Assembly: GCF_003789055.1 (NCBI RefSeq)
Contig: NZ_ML119084.1
Span: forward strand, 1 to 64,000
Reading direction: 5' to 3'
Length of the DNA stretch: 64,000 bases
Source: Histidinibacterium lentulum
Lineage (GTDB): Bacteria > Pseudomonadota > Alphaproteobacteria > Rhodobacterales > Rhodobacteraceae
Below the pieces are notes generated by a model. That model searched no databases. It was not told where the DNA came from and worked only from the letters and a program-made list of their open reading frames with translations. Positions 1 to 7,517 of the stretch are shown here, piece by piece; position 1 is the first letter of the stretch, and every line of letters begins with the position of its first letter. Both the position numbers and the translations under genes were made by a program.

Positions 1-102
1 GACATCCTCGCCCGGATCGGCGACCACAAGATCAACCGCCTCGACGACCTGCTGCCGTGGAACTGGGTGCCGCTCACTCAGGAGGACAAGGCCGTCGCCT
101 GA
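1..102 (+). CDS. IS66 family transposase, C-terminal fragment
   Basis: The open frame enters from the left edge and ends 25 bases before the element tip. It encodes 33 residues, including DILARIGDHKINRLDDLLPW. That matches the short IS66 C-terminal element (pattern L.RI..H..NR.D.LLPW..) that closes this DDE-type transposase. The catalytic domain lies outside the window, so activity cannot be judged. I am confident of the family because the LLPW tail with a preceding R-D pair is distinctive. Confidence 0.82.
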   Translation, partial: DILARIGDHKINRLDDLLPWNWVPLTQEDKAVA

Positions 103-127
103 GCTGCGGTCCTAACCGGCCGGTTAC
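1..127 (+). mobile_element. IS66-family insertion sequence, right end
   Basis: This is the last 127 bases of an IS66-family element; the rest lies to the left of the window. It contains the transposase C-terminus and then ends in TTAC, the reverse complement of the GTAA tip usual for IS66 terminal repeats. Immediately beyond it the reading frame of a VOC-family gene on the other strand begins, so the boundary is set both by the tip sequence and by the point where the VOC homology stops. The left end and the expected 8-bp target duplication cannot be seen. Confidence 0.8.
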
Positions 128-317
128 TGTCGGGGGACAGCGGTGACAGGAGCTCGAGCCGAGCGTTGCCAAGGTCGAACTGCACCAGCCTCACGCCCTG
201 ATCCGGTTTTTCGAGAACCGGGCCGGGTGACACCGCAAGGCGGTTCTGAAAGAGCGTCATCGCGGCTTCCAGATCCGGAACCGCGATGCCGACATGAGAC
301 AGGCCCACGATGGACAT
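128..317 (-). pseudogene. VOC-family (methylmalonyl-CoA epimerase-like) gene truncated by IS66
   Basis: The N-terminal half of a vicinal-oxygen-chelate protein is intact: SHVGIAVPDLEAAM carries the first metal-ligand His (residue 8), and a beta-strand region ends LELLSPLSPDSN. There the gene runs into the IS66 end, and 16 foreign codons follow before a stop. The family is normally about 130-140 residues, so the second half with its other metal ligands is lost. The ATG overlaps the stop of the upstream CaiB-type gene (TGATG), so it was the last cistron of the catabolic operon. Its probable role was epimerisation or isomerisation of an acyl-CoA; the closest named relatives are methylmalonyl-CoA epimerases. 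The remaining 3' part should lie left of the element. Confidence 0.78.
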
Positions 318-1483
318 CAGCGCGATCTCCCGCTCCCGGAAGCAATCTGAGGCGACTTGCGCAGCACCTCGTCCGTATGCTCACCGAAGGTGGGCGGCGG
401 GCGTCGGATGCCTGGCGGCGTACGCGACATCGAGAACGCTGGGCCGAGAAGCGAGAGCTCTCCAGCGCTCGGGTGGAGGATGGACCGGACCATGTCCAAC
501 GCGGCGCTCTGCGGGTCGGCCAGGGCCGCGCCCACGTCTCGCACGGCTCCACAGGGAATTGACGCCTCCCGGAGAATGTCGATCCAGTCCTCGACGCGGC
601 GTGATACGATCACATCCGCAACCAGGCGATCGACGGTCTCCCGGTTCTCGACGCGCTGCGCGTTGGTGGCCATGGTCGGCTCCCGGCTCCAGTCGGGGTG
701 CCCCGCGATGTCAGCAAACCGCGCGAACTGCTTGTCGTTGCCGATCGCAAGGGCAAGCTGGCCGTCGCTGGCAGCGTAGGTTCGATACGGGACGATGTTG
801 GGATGACCATTGCCGTATCGGCCGGGCGGCTTGCCGGAGACCAGATAGTTCGAGGCCACATTCGCCAGAAGGGACAGGCCGGACTGGTACAGCGACACGG
901 TCGCCTTCTGGCCTTGCCCGGACACGCTTCGCTCGTGGAGCGCTCCGAGCACCGCGATAGCGGCATAGAGACCGGTGGTGATGTCGACCATCGCAATGCC
1001 ATGCTTGGTCGGGGCGCCCTCGGGGTCGCCCGTGATGCTCATGAGCCCGGTTTCGGCCTGCAGGACGAAGTCATATCCCGGTAGGTGCGATTTCGGGCCG
1101 GTCGGGCCGTAGCCCGTGATGGAGCAGTGGACGACGTGCGGGACCTCCCGTTCGAACCAGCTGTCGTCGAACCCCCACTTCGAGAGGGTGCCCAACTTGT
1201 AGTTCTCCACAAGAACATCGCAGTCACGGATCAGCGCTTCGAGCTCGATCCGGTCGTGATCCGTCGAGAGATCGAGCACGATACTGCGCTTGTTGCGGTT
1301 CACTCCGAGGAAGTAGGCGGCCTCGTCGCCGGCGTGGGGTGGCCCCCAGCCTCGGGTCTCGTCGCCGGACGGCGGCTCAACCTTCAAGACCTCGGCTCCC
1401 ATGTCGCCGAGGATCATCGTGCACAGCGGTCCGGCGAGAACCCGCGTCAGATCCAGCACCTTCACTCCCTCGAGCGCGCTCAT
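317..1483 (-). CDS. CaiB/BaiF (family III) CoA-transferase
   Basis: A 388-residue family III CoA-transferase, the usual length. It opens with the family signature LDLTRVLAGPLCTMILGDMG and continues AEVLKVEPP. Asp167 in the VDITTG motif aligns with the catalytic aspartate (Asp169 in formyl-CoA transferase) that carries the acyl anhydride. The enzyme moves CoA between a thioester donor, often succinyl-CoA, and a carboxylic acid in the cytoplasm. Its ATG lies in an ATGA overlap with the upstream CoA-transferase subunit B gene, and its stop overlaps the truncated VOC gene, so expression is coupled. The acid that is activated cannot be read from the sequence; the operon context suggests the imported substrate or a downstream intermediate. 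Confidence 0.88.
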   Translation of the reverse strand: MSALEGVKVLDLTRVLAGPLCTMILGDMGAEVLKVEPPSGDETRGWGPPHAGDEAAYFLGVNRNKRSIVLDLSTDHDRIELEALIRDCDVLVENYKLGTLSKWGFDDSWFEREVPHVVHCSITGYGPTGPKSHLPGYDFVLQAETGLMSITGDPEGAPTKHGIAMVDITTGLYAAIAVLGALHERSVSGQGQKATVSLYQSGLSLLANVASNYLVSGKPPGRYGNGHPNIVPYRTYAASDGQLALAIGNDKQFARFADIAGHPDWSREPTMATNAQRVENRETVDRLVADVIVSRRVEDWIDILREASIPCGAVRDVGAALADPQSAALDMVRSILHPSAGELSLLGPAFSMSRTPPGIRRPPPTFGEHTDEVLRKSPQIASGSGRSR

Positions 1484-2220
1484 GTCGTGTCTCCTGAAAA
1501 GCTCCTGAAGGCTGTGGCGATTGCTGCAGAGGGCGGGTCGATCAGGTCGACGCGGTCCGCCTTCCGAACCGGCCAGCCCACATGTTCGACCGCGGCATCC
1601 TCCTCGATATCGGCGTAGTGGCCGACGAGGGTCATCTCGCCGTCCGGAAAACCGAATAGCGCTCGGTCCGTTGCGACGGCCTTGGGGCCATTTCCAAGAC
1701 CAGTCGCTTCGCTCCGTCCTGCGACGTGTCCCGGGCTGGTGACGAAATCCACCTGGTTCACGAACCTCCTTGGTTCATGGGGCATCAGGATCAGGACGTC
1801 CCGCGCCAGTGCGGCAATGTCGTGTGCACCGCCAGAGCCGGGCAACCGCAGCTTCGGGGCCGAAGGATCCCCGATCACCGTGCTGTTAAGGTTGCCCAGC
1901 CGGTCGACCTGGGCACCCGATAGAAGTCCGATGTCGATCTCGCCCCGCTGGAGGGTTGCGAAGACGTCGAGCATGGAGCCGACCATCAGAGCACCGGCTG
2001 CCACGGAGGGTGAACCTGTCGAGAGCGGGAGCCTGGGCGGGTCGGCGCCCATGACACCGGATTCGAAGATCATGTCGATGTTCGCCGCGTGACTGCGACG
2101 GGCGAGCATTGCCGCACTGCACGGGGCACCGATGCCGACGAAGACACGGCACTCGTCGGGAATGAGCCTCGCTGCCATCCAGGCGAGACGCAGCGTCCGG
2201 TCGGTGGCCGAGGGGCTCAT
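1480..2220 (-). CDS. CoA-transferase subunit B (glutaconate CoA-transferase/IpdB-like)
   Basis: A 246-residue subunit of the family I CoA-transferase fold. I start it at the ATG overlapping the stop of the A subunit (ATGA). Glu53 in MIFESGVMGA sits where the catalytic glutamate of GctB lies (Glu54), so a true CoA-transfer mechanism is possible. The sequence GAQVDRLGNLNSTVIGD is typical of the GctB/IpdB branch. It should form a heterotetramer with the upstream A subunit. The same fold is used by IpdAB, a ring-opening hydrolase of steroid degradation, so hydrolase activity is an alternative. Translation is coupled upstream and downstream. Confidence 0.85.
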   Translation of the reverse strand: MSPSATDRTLRLAWMAARLIPDECRVFVGIGAPCSAAMLARRSHAANIDMIFESGVMGADPPRLPLSTGSPSVAAGALMVGSMLDVFATLQRGEIDIGLLSGAQVDRLGNLNSTVIGDPSAPKLRLPGSGGAHDIAALARDVLILMPHEPRRFVNQVDFVTSPGHVAGRSEATGLGNGPKAVATDRALFGFPDGEMTLVGHYADIEEDAAVEHVGWPVRKADRVDLIDPPSAAIATAFRSFSGDTT

Positions 2221-3116
2221 GCCGGAACTCCGGCTCCGCGCGCGCCGGACCGCAGGGCCGTCGGCACGAAGCGTGAGACGTAGCTCGCATGATCGGGGCA
2301 TGCATGGATCGTCTCTTCGAGGAAGGTCCGAAGCTGTGCAACGTCGCGGGAGAGTTCGTCGAAGGCCATGTAGGCGTCGTCGTCCCGATCGTAGAGGCCG
2401 GTCATGTAGGAGGGGTGCGCACCGAGCGGTGTATGGCACACCGCGGCCACGCGGGCCGCCGGCAAGATGGTTCGGTCAGCCGTACGGCGTATTTCGGCCG
2501 GATCGACGATCTCCTCGACCGTGCAGACGATCCGCCTGGCGGCATTGGCACCCTCTAGGGTGTCGCCAGCAATCCCGAAGAGCTGCACGTTGCCGGCCTT
2601 GTCCGCGCGGTGGGCGTGAACGATCGCCACGTCCGGCGTCAGTGCGGAGACCGCGGTCATCTGCTCCCCGGTGAAGGGACAGAGCACCGGCTTGTGGGAT
2701 CCTGGAGCCTGATTGGCGATCTCTCCGAGACCCAGCGACCGGGTGGGCAAGAAGGGGATCCCGAGAGCGCCCGCATGAAGGCGCAGGAGAAGCCCGAAAT
2801 TACTCGTCTCCTCGATCTCGACGGAGCCATCGGCCACGGCCCGACGAAGAACATGGCTGATGCCGATGCCAGGATTGCCGAGCCAGCCGAAGATCGCTCC
2901 CTTCACGCAACCGCTCGCATGAAGGACGTCGAACAGGATGTCGGCACCGGTCCGGCAGAGGACGAGATCGCTCAGCCCCTGCCGGGCGATCTCGCGGGCA
3001 ATCGCGAATGGTACTCCCTGGCCGAACCCGCCGACGAAGACGAGATCTCCATCGCGCACGTTCTGCCGGACCGCCTCCGGCAGTCCGACAAGCTTTGAGG
3101 ATCCGTCCGAAGACAC
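2217..3116 (-). CDS. CoA-transferase subunit A (glutaconate CoA-transferase/IpdA-like)
   Basis: A 299-residue alpha subunit of a two-component acyl-CoA transferase. Near the N-terminus RDGDLVFVGGFGQGVPFAIA is the CoA-transferase glycine-rich entry, and PDVAIVHAHRADKAGNVQLF is the DVAIIHA..AD..GN segment shared by GctA-type proteins. The C-terminal stretch LGAHPSYMTGLYDRD also matches GctA. The start codon is GTG, two bases after the enoyl-CoA hydratase stop codon region. It works with the overlapping B subunit. The substrate could be a dicarboxylic or a ring-derived keto acid; the sequence does not decide. Confidence 0.86.
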   Translation of the reverse strand: MSSDGSSKLVGLPEAVRQNVRDGDLVFVGGFGQGVPFAIAREIARQGLSDLVLCRTGADILFDVLHASGCVKGAIFGWLGNPGIGISHVLRRAVADGSVEIEETSNFGLLLRLHAGALGIPFLPTRSLGLGEIANQAPGSHKPVLCPFTGEQMTAVSALTPDVAIVHAHRADKAGNVQLFGIAGDTLEGANAARRIVCTVEEIVDPAEIRRTADRTILPAARVAAVCHTPLGAHPSYMTGLYDRDDDAYMAFDELSRDVAQLRTFLEETIHACPDHASYVSRFVPTALRSGARGAGVPA

Positions 3117-3119
3117 GCG

Positions 3120-4016
3120 TCAGGCCGACTTCGTCTGGTTGCGATCGTTGTAGAAGTCGTCGAGGTAGGTATCGAGCGCCTCCTTGTTGCGCCGTCGGAA
3201 CTGCTGGAAGTCCGGTTTGCGCTTCTCGAGGAAGGCGTTCATGCCTTCGAGGCATTCCTCGGTCCCCCAGACGTTCGCCAGTAGCTCCATGCCCTGCTGC
3301 CAGGAGGCGTAGAGTTCGTCGGACTCGCTGTTGAGCGACTTCTTGGTCGCCCGGATCGTCTGGCTGCTGTGACCCTTGATCCGCTCACACCATGCCAGCG
3401 TTTCCTCGCGCAGCTTGGCCTTCGGGACGCACTTGTTGATGAGGCCCACGCTGACGGCCTCCTCTGCGGGGAACGTGCGGGCCAGAAAGATCATCTCGCG
3501 AGCGAGCCGCTCTCCGATGATCCGGGGAATGTACTGGGTCGCACCAACCGTCGGACAGGCGCCGACCTTTGCGCCGGTCTGGCCGAATACGGCATCCTCG
3601 GACGCGATCACGAGGTCGCACCACAGCGCCAGCTCGTGCCCTCCCCCCATGCACCAGCCGTTCACCATGGCGATCACGGGGATCGGAAGCCCGCGGATCG
3701 TCATCGCGAGACCGAGCATCCGGTCGTTCCACATATGGGCGTTGGCCCGGTTGAGCTTCATCATCGCCCCGAAATCGCCGCCGGCTGAGAAGGCATGGTC
3801 GCCAGCGCCCGTGACGACCGCGCATGCGATGGTCGGGTCCATGCGTGTTGCCGACAGGGCAGAAATCATTTCGTCGAGCGTCTGCTCGCGGAATGCATTG
3901 CGCACCTGGGGCCGGTTGATCGTGACCCAGGCCACGCCATCCTGAACTTCGTAGGTGATATCGCGGAATTTATCCGCACGGGCGGCGGCGACGCCTGGAC
4001 TGATCTCGACGGTCAC
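3120..4016 (-). CDS. Enoyl-CoA hydratase/isomerase (BadI/MenB-like crotonase)
   Basis: A 298-residue crotonase-fold enzyme. I start it at a GTG preceded by GGAGG with a six-base gap; an in-frame ATG 18 codons upstream has no such site. VTGAGDHAFSAGGDFGAM and MVNGWCMGGGHELALWCD supply the two oxyanion-hole strands. The segments FGQTGAKVGACPTVGATQY and LEKRKPDFQQFRRRN resemble MenB and BadI (2-ketocyclohexanecarboxyl-CoA hydrolase) more than ordinary hydratases. This subgroup performs Dieckmann-type ring closing or ring opening on CoA thioesters. With the adjacent CoA-transferase and thiolase, a ring-cleaving or beta-oxidation-like step is plausible. The reaction is inferred, not shown. Confidence 0.82.
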   Translation of the reverse strand: MTVEISPGVAAARADKFRDITYEVQDGVAWVTINRPQVRNAFREQTLDEMISALSATRMDPTIACAVVTGAGDHAFSAGGDFGAMMKLNRANAHMWNDRMLGLAMTIRGLPIPVIAMVNGWCMGGGHELALWCDLVIASEDAVFGQTGAKVGACPTVGATQYIPRIIGERLAREMIFLARTFPAEEAVSVGLINKCVPKAKLREETLAWCERIKGHSSQTIRATKKSLNSESDELYASWQQGMELLANVWGTEECLEGMNAFLEKRKPDFQQFRRRNKEALDTYLDDFYNDRNQTKSA

Positions 4017-4068
4017 GGTGGTCCTCCATGTTTTCCAAGCCAGATTGGTGCAGTCGATGCCATGAGAC

Positions 4069-4081
4069 AAACACCGTGTTT
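4069..4081. promoter_or_regulatory. 13-bp palindrome in the largest gap inside the catabolic operon
   Basis: The gap between the thiolase stop and the enoyl-CoA hydratase start is 111 bp, by far the longest in an otherwise overlapping operon. It contains AAACAC-C-GTGTTT, a perfect inverted repeat around one base. It could be an operator for an internal promoter or simply a small hairpin; no clear -10/-35 pair is visible. Confidence 0.3.
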
Positions 4082-4127
4082 CTATGGTCGCGATGCCTCA
4101 TCGGCATTGCCCGAGACATGGGTCGTC

Positions 4128-5339
4128 TCAGACCGCGTCGAGGGCCATGGCGAGGCCCTGACCCACGCCGATGCACATGGTCACAAGCGCCCGTCGGCGG
4201 CGTCCATGATGAAGCTCCAGCGCCGCAGTACCGGCCAGGCGGGCGCCAGACATGCCGAGAGGATGCCCCAGGGAAATAGCGCCTCCGTTCGGGTTCACCG
4301 CTTCGCCGTCAGCGGGAATGTCCAGATCGCGCAGCACGGCGAGAGCCTGGCTCGCAAAGGCTTCGTTCAACTCCACAAGGTCGAAGTCCTGAGGCGTGCG
4401 ACCGAGGCGATGACAGAGCTTGCGGCTGGCGGGAACGGGTCCGATGCCCATGAGCCGCGGCGCGACCCCCGCCGCGGCTCCTCCTGCGATCCGCGCGATG
4501 GGCGTCAGCCCGTGGCGTCGTGCAGCCTCTTCGGAGGCGACGATCAGAACCGCTGCACCATCGTTCACCCCGGAGGAATTGCCCGCAGTCACGGTGCCAT
4601 TCTTCCGGAACGGGGTGGGAAGTGCGGAGAGGGCCGACAGGCTGGTCTCGCGCGGATGTTCGTCCCGGTCCACCTTTAGCGGATCGCCTTTCCGCTGCGG
4701 GACCTCGACCGGAACGATTTCCTGTCTCAACCGGCCGGATTTCATCGCCGCCGCGGTCTTCTCCTGGCTTCGCAGGGCGAACGCGTCCTGATCGGCCCGG
4801 GAAATTGCGTAGGTCTCTGCAACGTTTTCCGCTGTCTCCGGCATGGAGTCCGTACCATGGGCTGCCTTGATGGCTGGATTCATCAGGCGCCAGCCGATGG
4901 TCGTGTCATGTATTTCGGCCTGCCTCGAGTAGGCCGACGGTGCCTTCGGCACCACGAAGGGCGCTCGGCTCATCGACTCGACACCGCCGGCAAGCATCAG
5001 CTCCGCTTCGCCGGCCCAGATTGCGTGGGCCGCGATGAGTACCGCGTCGAGGCCGGACGCACAAAGGCGATTGACGGTCGTACCCGGTACGCTCTCGGGC
5101 AATCCGGCGAGGAGAAGGCTCATCCGCGCCACGTTTCGATTGTCCTCGCCTGCCTGGTTGGCGTTCCCGAGGACAACATCGTCGATCTGGGCAGGATCAA
5201 GGTCCGGCGTCTGGCGCAGAAGGCTCGCGATCAAATGGGCCGCGAGATCATCGGGCCTGACGGAAGCCAGAGCTCCGCCGTAGCGGCCGATCGGCGTTCG
5301 AAGATAGCCGCAAATGAATGCGTCGGGTCTGTCGGGCAT
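4128..5339 (-). CDS. Thiolase family protein (acetyl-CoA acetyltransferase, PcaF-like)
   Basis: A 403-residue degradative-type thiolase. The nucleophilic Cys93 is in [22 protein letters not shown] gives the second active-site strand, [16 protein letters not shown] carries the catalytic His, and [12 protein letters not shown] carries the C-terminal acid/base Cys. All catalytic residues are present. It should cleave a 3-ketoacyl-CoA with CoA to release acetyl-CoA or succinyl-CoA. The N-terminal [17 protein letters not shown] resembles beta-ketoadipyl-CoA thiolases. I chose the ATG; an in-frame GTG three codons upstream is also possible, just after the preceding stop. It is co-transcribed with the flanking CoA-metabolism genes. 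Confidence 0.9.
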   Translation of the reverse strand: MPDRPDAFICGYLRTPIGRYGGALASVRPDDLAAHLIASLLRQTPDLDPAQIDDVVLGNANQAGEDNRNVARMSLLLAGLPESVPGTTVNRLCASGLDAVLIAAHAIWAGEAELMLAGGVESMSRAPFVVPKAPSAYSRQAEIHDTTIGWRLMNPAIKAAHGTDSMPETAENVAETYAISRADQDAFALRSQEKTAAAMKSGRLRQEIVPVEVPQRKGDPLKVDRDEHPRETSLSALSALPTPFRKNGTVTAGNSSGVNDGAAVLIVASEEAARRHGLTPIARIAGGAAAGVAPRLMGIGPVPASRKLCHRLGRTPQDFDLVELNEAFASQALAVLRDLDIPADGEAVNPNGGAISLGHPLGMSGARLAGTAALELHHGRRRRALVTMCIGVGQGLAMALDAV

Positions 5340-5349
5340 GGAATGCACT

Positions 5350-6438
5350 TCAGGTCGCGATCGCGACCGGCTGGCCCGTCCGTACCGACTCCTCGATCGC
5401 CAAGGTCACGGCAAGATTGGTCCGGGCTTGTTCGGCAGACGTGTGAACCGGGGACCGCCGGCCGCTCGCCAGACCGTCGAGCCAGGCACGGGTCTCGTTG
5501 GCCAAGGGCCCCCAGAAATCCCCGACCGCCCAGTCGCCTGCTGTGTTGCTCCCGAGGAATGCCATGTTCACGGCGTGGTCCGGAACGTAGGCATGGGGCA
5601 CGCCGACGTCGGAGAAGATCATGTGATCGAGGTGGTCGTCATCGACCATCATTGCCCCCTCACGTCCCAGGATCTCGACCCTGTCGGATTGCCCGAGGGT
5701 CGGATACCGCTCGGGAAGGGCGTAGCTGATACCCAAGGAGAAGATCGCCCCGTCCCGCAGCGTGACGATGACCCAGGTCAGGTCATCGGCGCCGAAACCT
5801 GCATCTGCGAAGACCCCCTTCTTTCCTCGTGCGACAACCTCGACCGGGGGATTGCCCTCCGTGAACCAGCACATCAGGTCGACGTAGTAGGTCAGCACGT
5901 CCACCACGGGCGTGGCATGGGGGTCGCGCTTGAGGATCGAGAAGGCCTGCGCTCGTGAGTTGTAGACTCGCGCCATCCCACCGGTGATCACGCCCAGCCG
6001 GCCGTGGTTCAGCTGCTCCTTGCTCCGCAGGAAGCATTCCTTGAAGCGGCGGCTGTAGCCGACACGCAGATCGCCACCGGTCTCGGCAAGCGCCGCGAGT
6101 ATCCTATCTGCGTCTTCCAGCGACATCGCGATGGGCTTCTCGACGAGAACGGGCTTTCCCAGTTCCAGCGCCTTCAGCACCGGTGCGACGTGATCGTCCT
6201 CGGGCGTCGACACGATGACCGCGTGGACGTCCTCCCGGGCGATCAGGTCGTCGTTTGATCCGGTGGCGAAATCGCCATTCACGCGCGCCCGCAGCGCCTC
6301 CGCCCTCTCGGGGTCCTTGTCGGAGACGCCGAGAAACCCGACCCCGGGATGACGGGAGGCCATCTCTGCCCGCAGCGCGCCGATGCGGCCCGAGCCTACC
6401 ACCGCCACGCCGAGCGGGCCGCCACTGTTGCTCTTCAT
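5350..6438 (-). CDS. Gfo/Idh/MocA family NAD(P)-dependent oxidoreductase
   Basis: A 362-residue protein of the glucose-fructose oxidoreductase/inositol dehydrogenase family. The N-terminal Rossmann motif VAVVGSGRIGAL binds the dinucleotide, and VLVEKPIAMSLEDADRI is the family's EKP signature with the conserved lysine. The C-terminal half (DVLTYYVDLMCWFTEG onward) matches the inositol-dehydrogenase-like substrate domain. It starts in an ATGA overlap with the amidohydrolase. It probably oxidises or reduces a hydroxyl of the imported compound or dehalogenates/dehydrogenates a diol; phthalate dihydrodiol dehydrogenases also belong to this family. The substrate is not identifiable from sequence. 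Confidence 0.87.
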   Translation of the reverse strand: MKSNSGGPLGVAVVGSGRIGALRAEMASRHPGVGFLGVSDKDPERAEALRARVNGDFATGSNDDLIAREDVHAVIVSTPEDDHVAPVLKALELGKPVLVEKPIAMSLEDADRILAALAETGGDLRVGYSRRFKECFLRSKEQLNHGRLGVITGGMARVYNSRAQAFSILKRDPHATPVVDVLTYYVDLMCWFTEGNPPVEVVARGKKGVFADAGFGADDLTWVIVTLRDGAIFSLGISYALPERYPTLGQSDRVEILGREGAMMVDDDHLDHMIFSDVGVPHAYVPDHAVNMAFLGSNTAGDWAVGDFWGPLANETRAWLDGLASGRRSPVHTSAEQARTNLAVTLAIEESVRTGQPVAIAT

Positions 6439-7517
6439 GCGATCTTCTCCTTGAGTGTCCCTGCAGCCCTCGTCGACAGCCCCCGCAGAGCATGCGGCGA
6501 GATCAGGCGGCTCATGTTTTCGCCGAGGATGGCGCGTTTCTCGCGTACCGAGAGATGCGGGTTGCCGAGGACGGCGCCCACCGGGTCCGGCGAGGCCATG
6601 TCGGCCGGGTAGTCGCTGCCCAGCAGGACCTGCCGCTCGCCCACCAGATCGATGAGCGCTCGCAGTGCGAGATCGCTGTGGGTCAGGCTGTCGAAGTGGA
6701 ACTGGCGGAGGTAATCGGATGGCAGTCGGGATATCTGGGCCTGGCATTCCTTGCGGACCCGCCAGCCGTGATCCCAGCGGCCCACGTTGCCGCAGCAATA
6801 TCCGCCTCCATGGGCGAGACAGGCGCGCAGCCCCGGCAACCGCTCCACGACACCGCCGAAGATGAGGGCCGCGGCGGCGGCTGTCGTCTCCAGTGGGTTT
6901 CCGATGAGGTTGCGCAGGTGGTATCGTGTCAGCCAGTCCTCCGCCCGCCCGCGCGCGGGATGGAAGAAGACGAAAGAGCCAAGGTCGGCGGCCCGTTCGA
7001 GGACGGGAAAGAGTTCGGGATCGTCCCAGTCGCGCCCAGCGATGTTGGTGCCGACCATAACACCGGGAAATCCGAGTTCGCCGACGCAGCGCTCCAGTTC
7101 AGCAAGGCTTGCGGACACGTCCTGGAGTGGCAGGTAGCCGAGGCCCAGGTACCTGTCGGGCCGGAGTTCGACCATCTCCGCCAAGGCGTCGTTCGCCGCG
7201 GCGGCGAAACCGGGGGCGCTTTGCGGGTCGGCCGAATACCAGTGCATCGTCGGACTGAGAGAGACCATCTGCACGTCGACGTTCAGCCCGGACATGACGC
7301 CCGTCCTTTCCTCGGCCGTCTCCAGGGGCAGTTGCCAGGGCAGCGCCATCTGGCGCCCTCCTGCCGCGGAGAACATCCGACCGGCCTGGGTCTTGCCGAA
7401 AGTGATACCGTACCAGTCTTCGCCAAGCTCGGCGGCTTCGACAATGGCCGGCGGCACGAAATGGGCGTGCATGTCGATGACCGGCACAAGGGCGTTTGCG
7501 GCTTCGGGTTGCGTCAT
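6435..7517 (-). CDS. Amidohydrolase family 2 protein (ACMSD/LigW-like)
   Basis: A 360-residue metal-dependent TIM-barrel protein. VIDMHAHFVPP gives the HxH metal ligands (His17, His19), FFHPARG the middle His region, CLAHGGGYCCG another conserved histidine strand, and LLGSDYPADMASPDP the terminal GSDYP motif with the catalytic Asp. This is the pattern of amidohydrolase 2 enzymes, which include decarboxylases of aromatic or muconate acids (ACMSD, LigW, gamma-resorcylate decarboxylase) and lactonases. Both ends overlap neighbours by ATGA. In this operon decarboxylation or ring hydrolysis of the imported acid is the likeliest role, an inference. Confidence 0.85.
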   Translation of the reverse strand: MTQPEAANALVPVIDMHAHFVPPAIVEAAELGEDWYGITFGKTQAGRMFSAAGGRQMALPWQLPLETAEERTGVMSGLNVDVQMVSLSPTMHWYSADPQSAPGFAAAANDALAEMVELRPDRYLGLGYLPLQDVSASLAELERCVGELGFPGVMVGTNIAGRDWDDPELFPVLERAADLGSFVFFHPARGRAEDWLTRYHLRNLIGNPLETTAAAAALIFGGVVERLPGLRACLAHGGGYCCGNVGRWDHGWRVRKECQAQISRLPSDYLRQFHFDSLTHSDLALRALIDLVGERQVLLGSDYPADMASPDPVGAVLGNPHLSVREKRAILGENMSRLISPHALRGLSTRAAGTLKEKIA

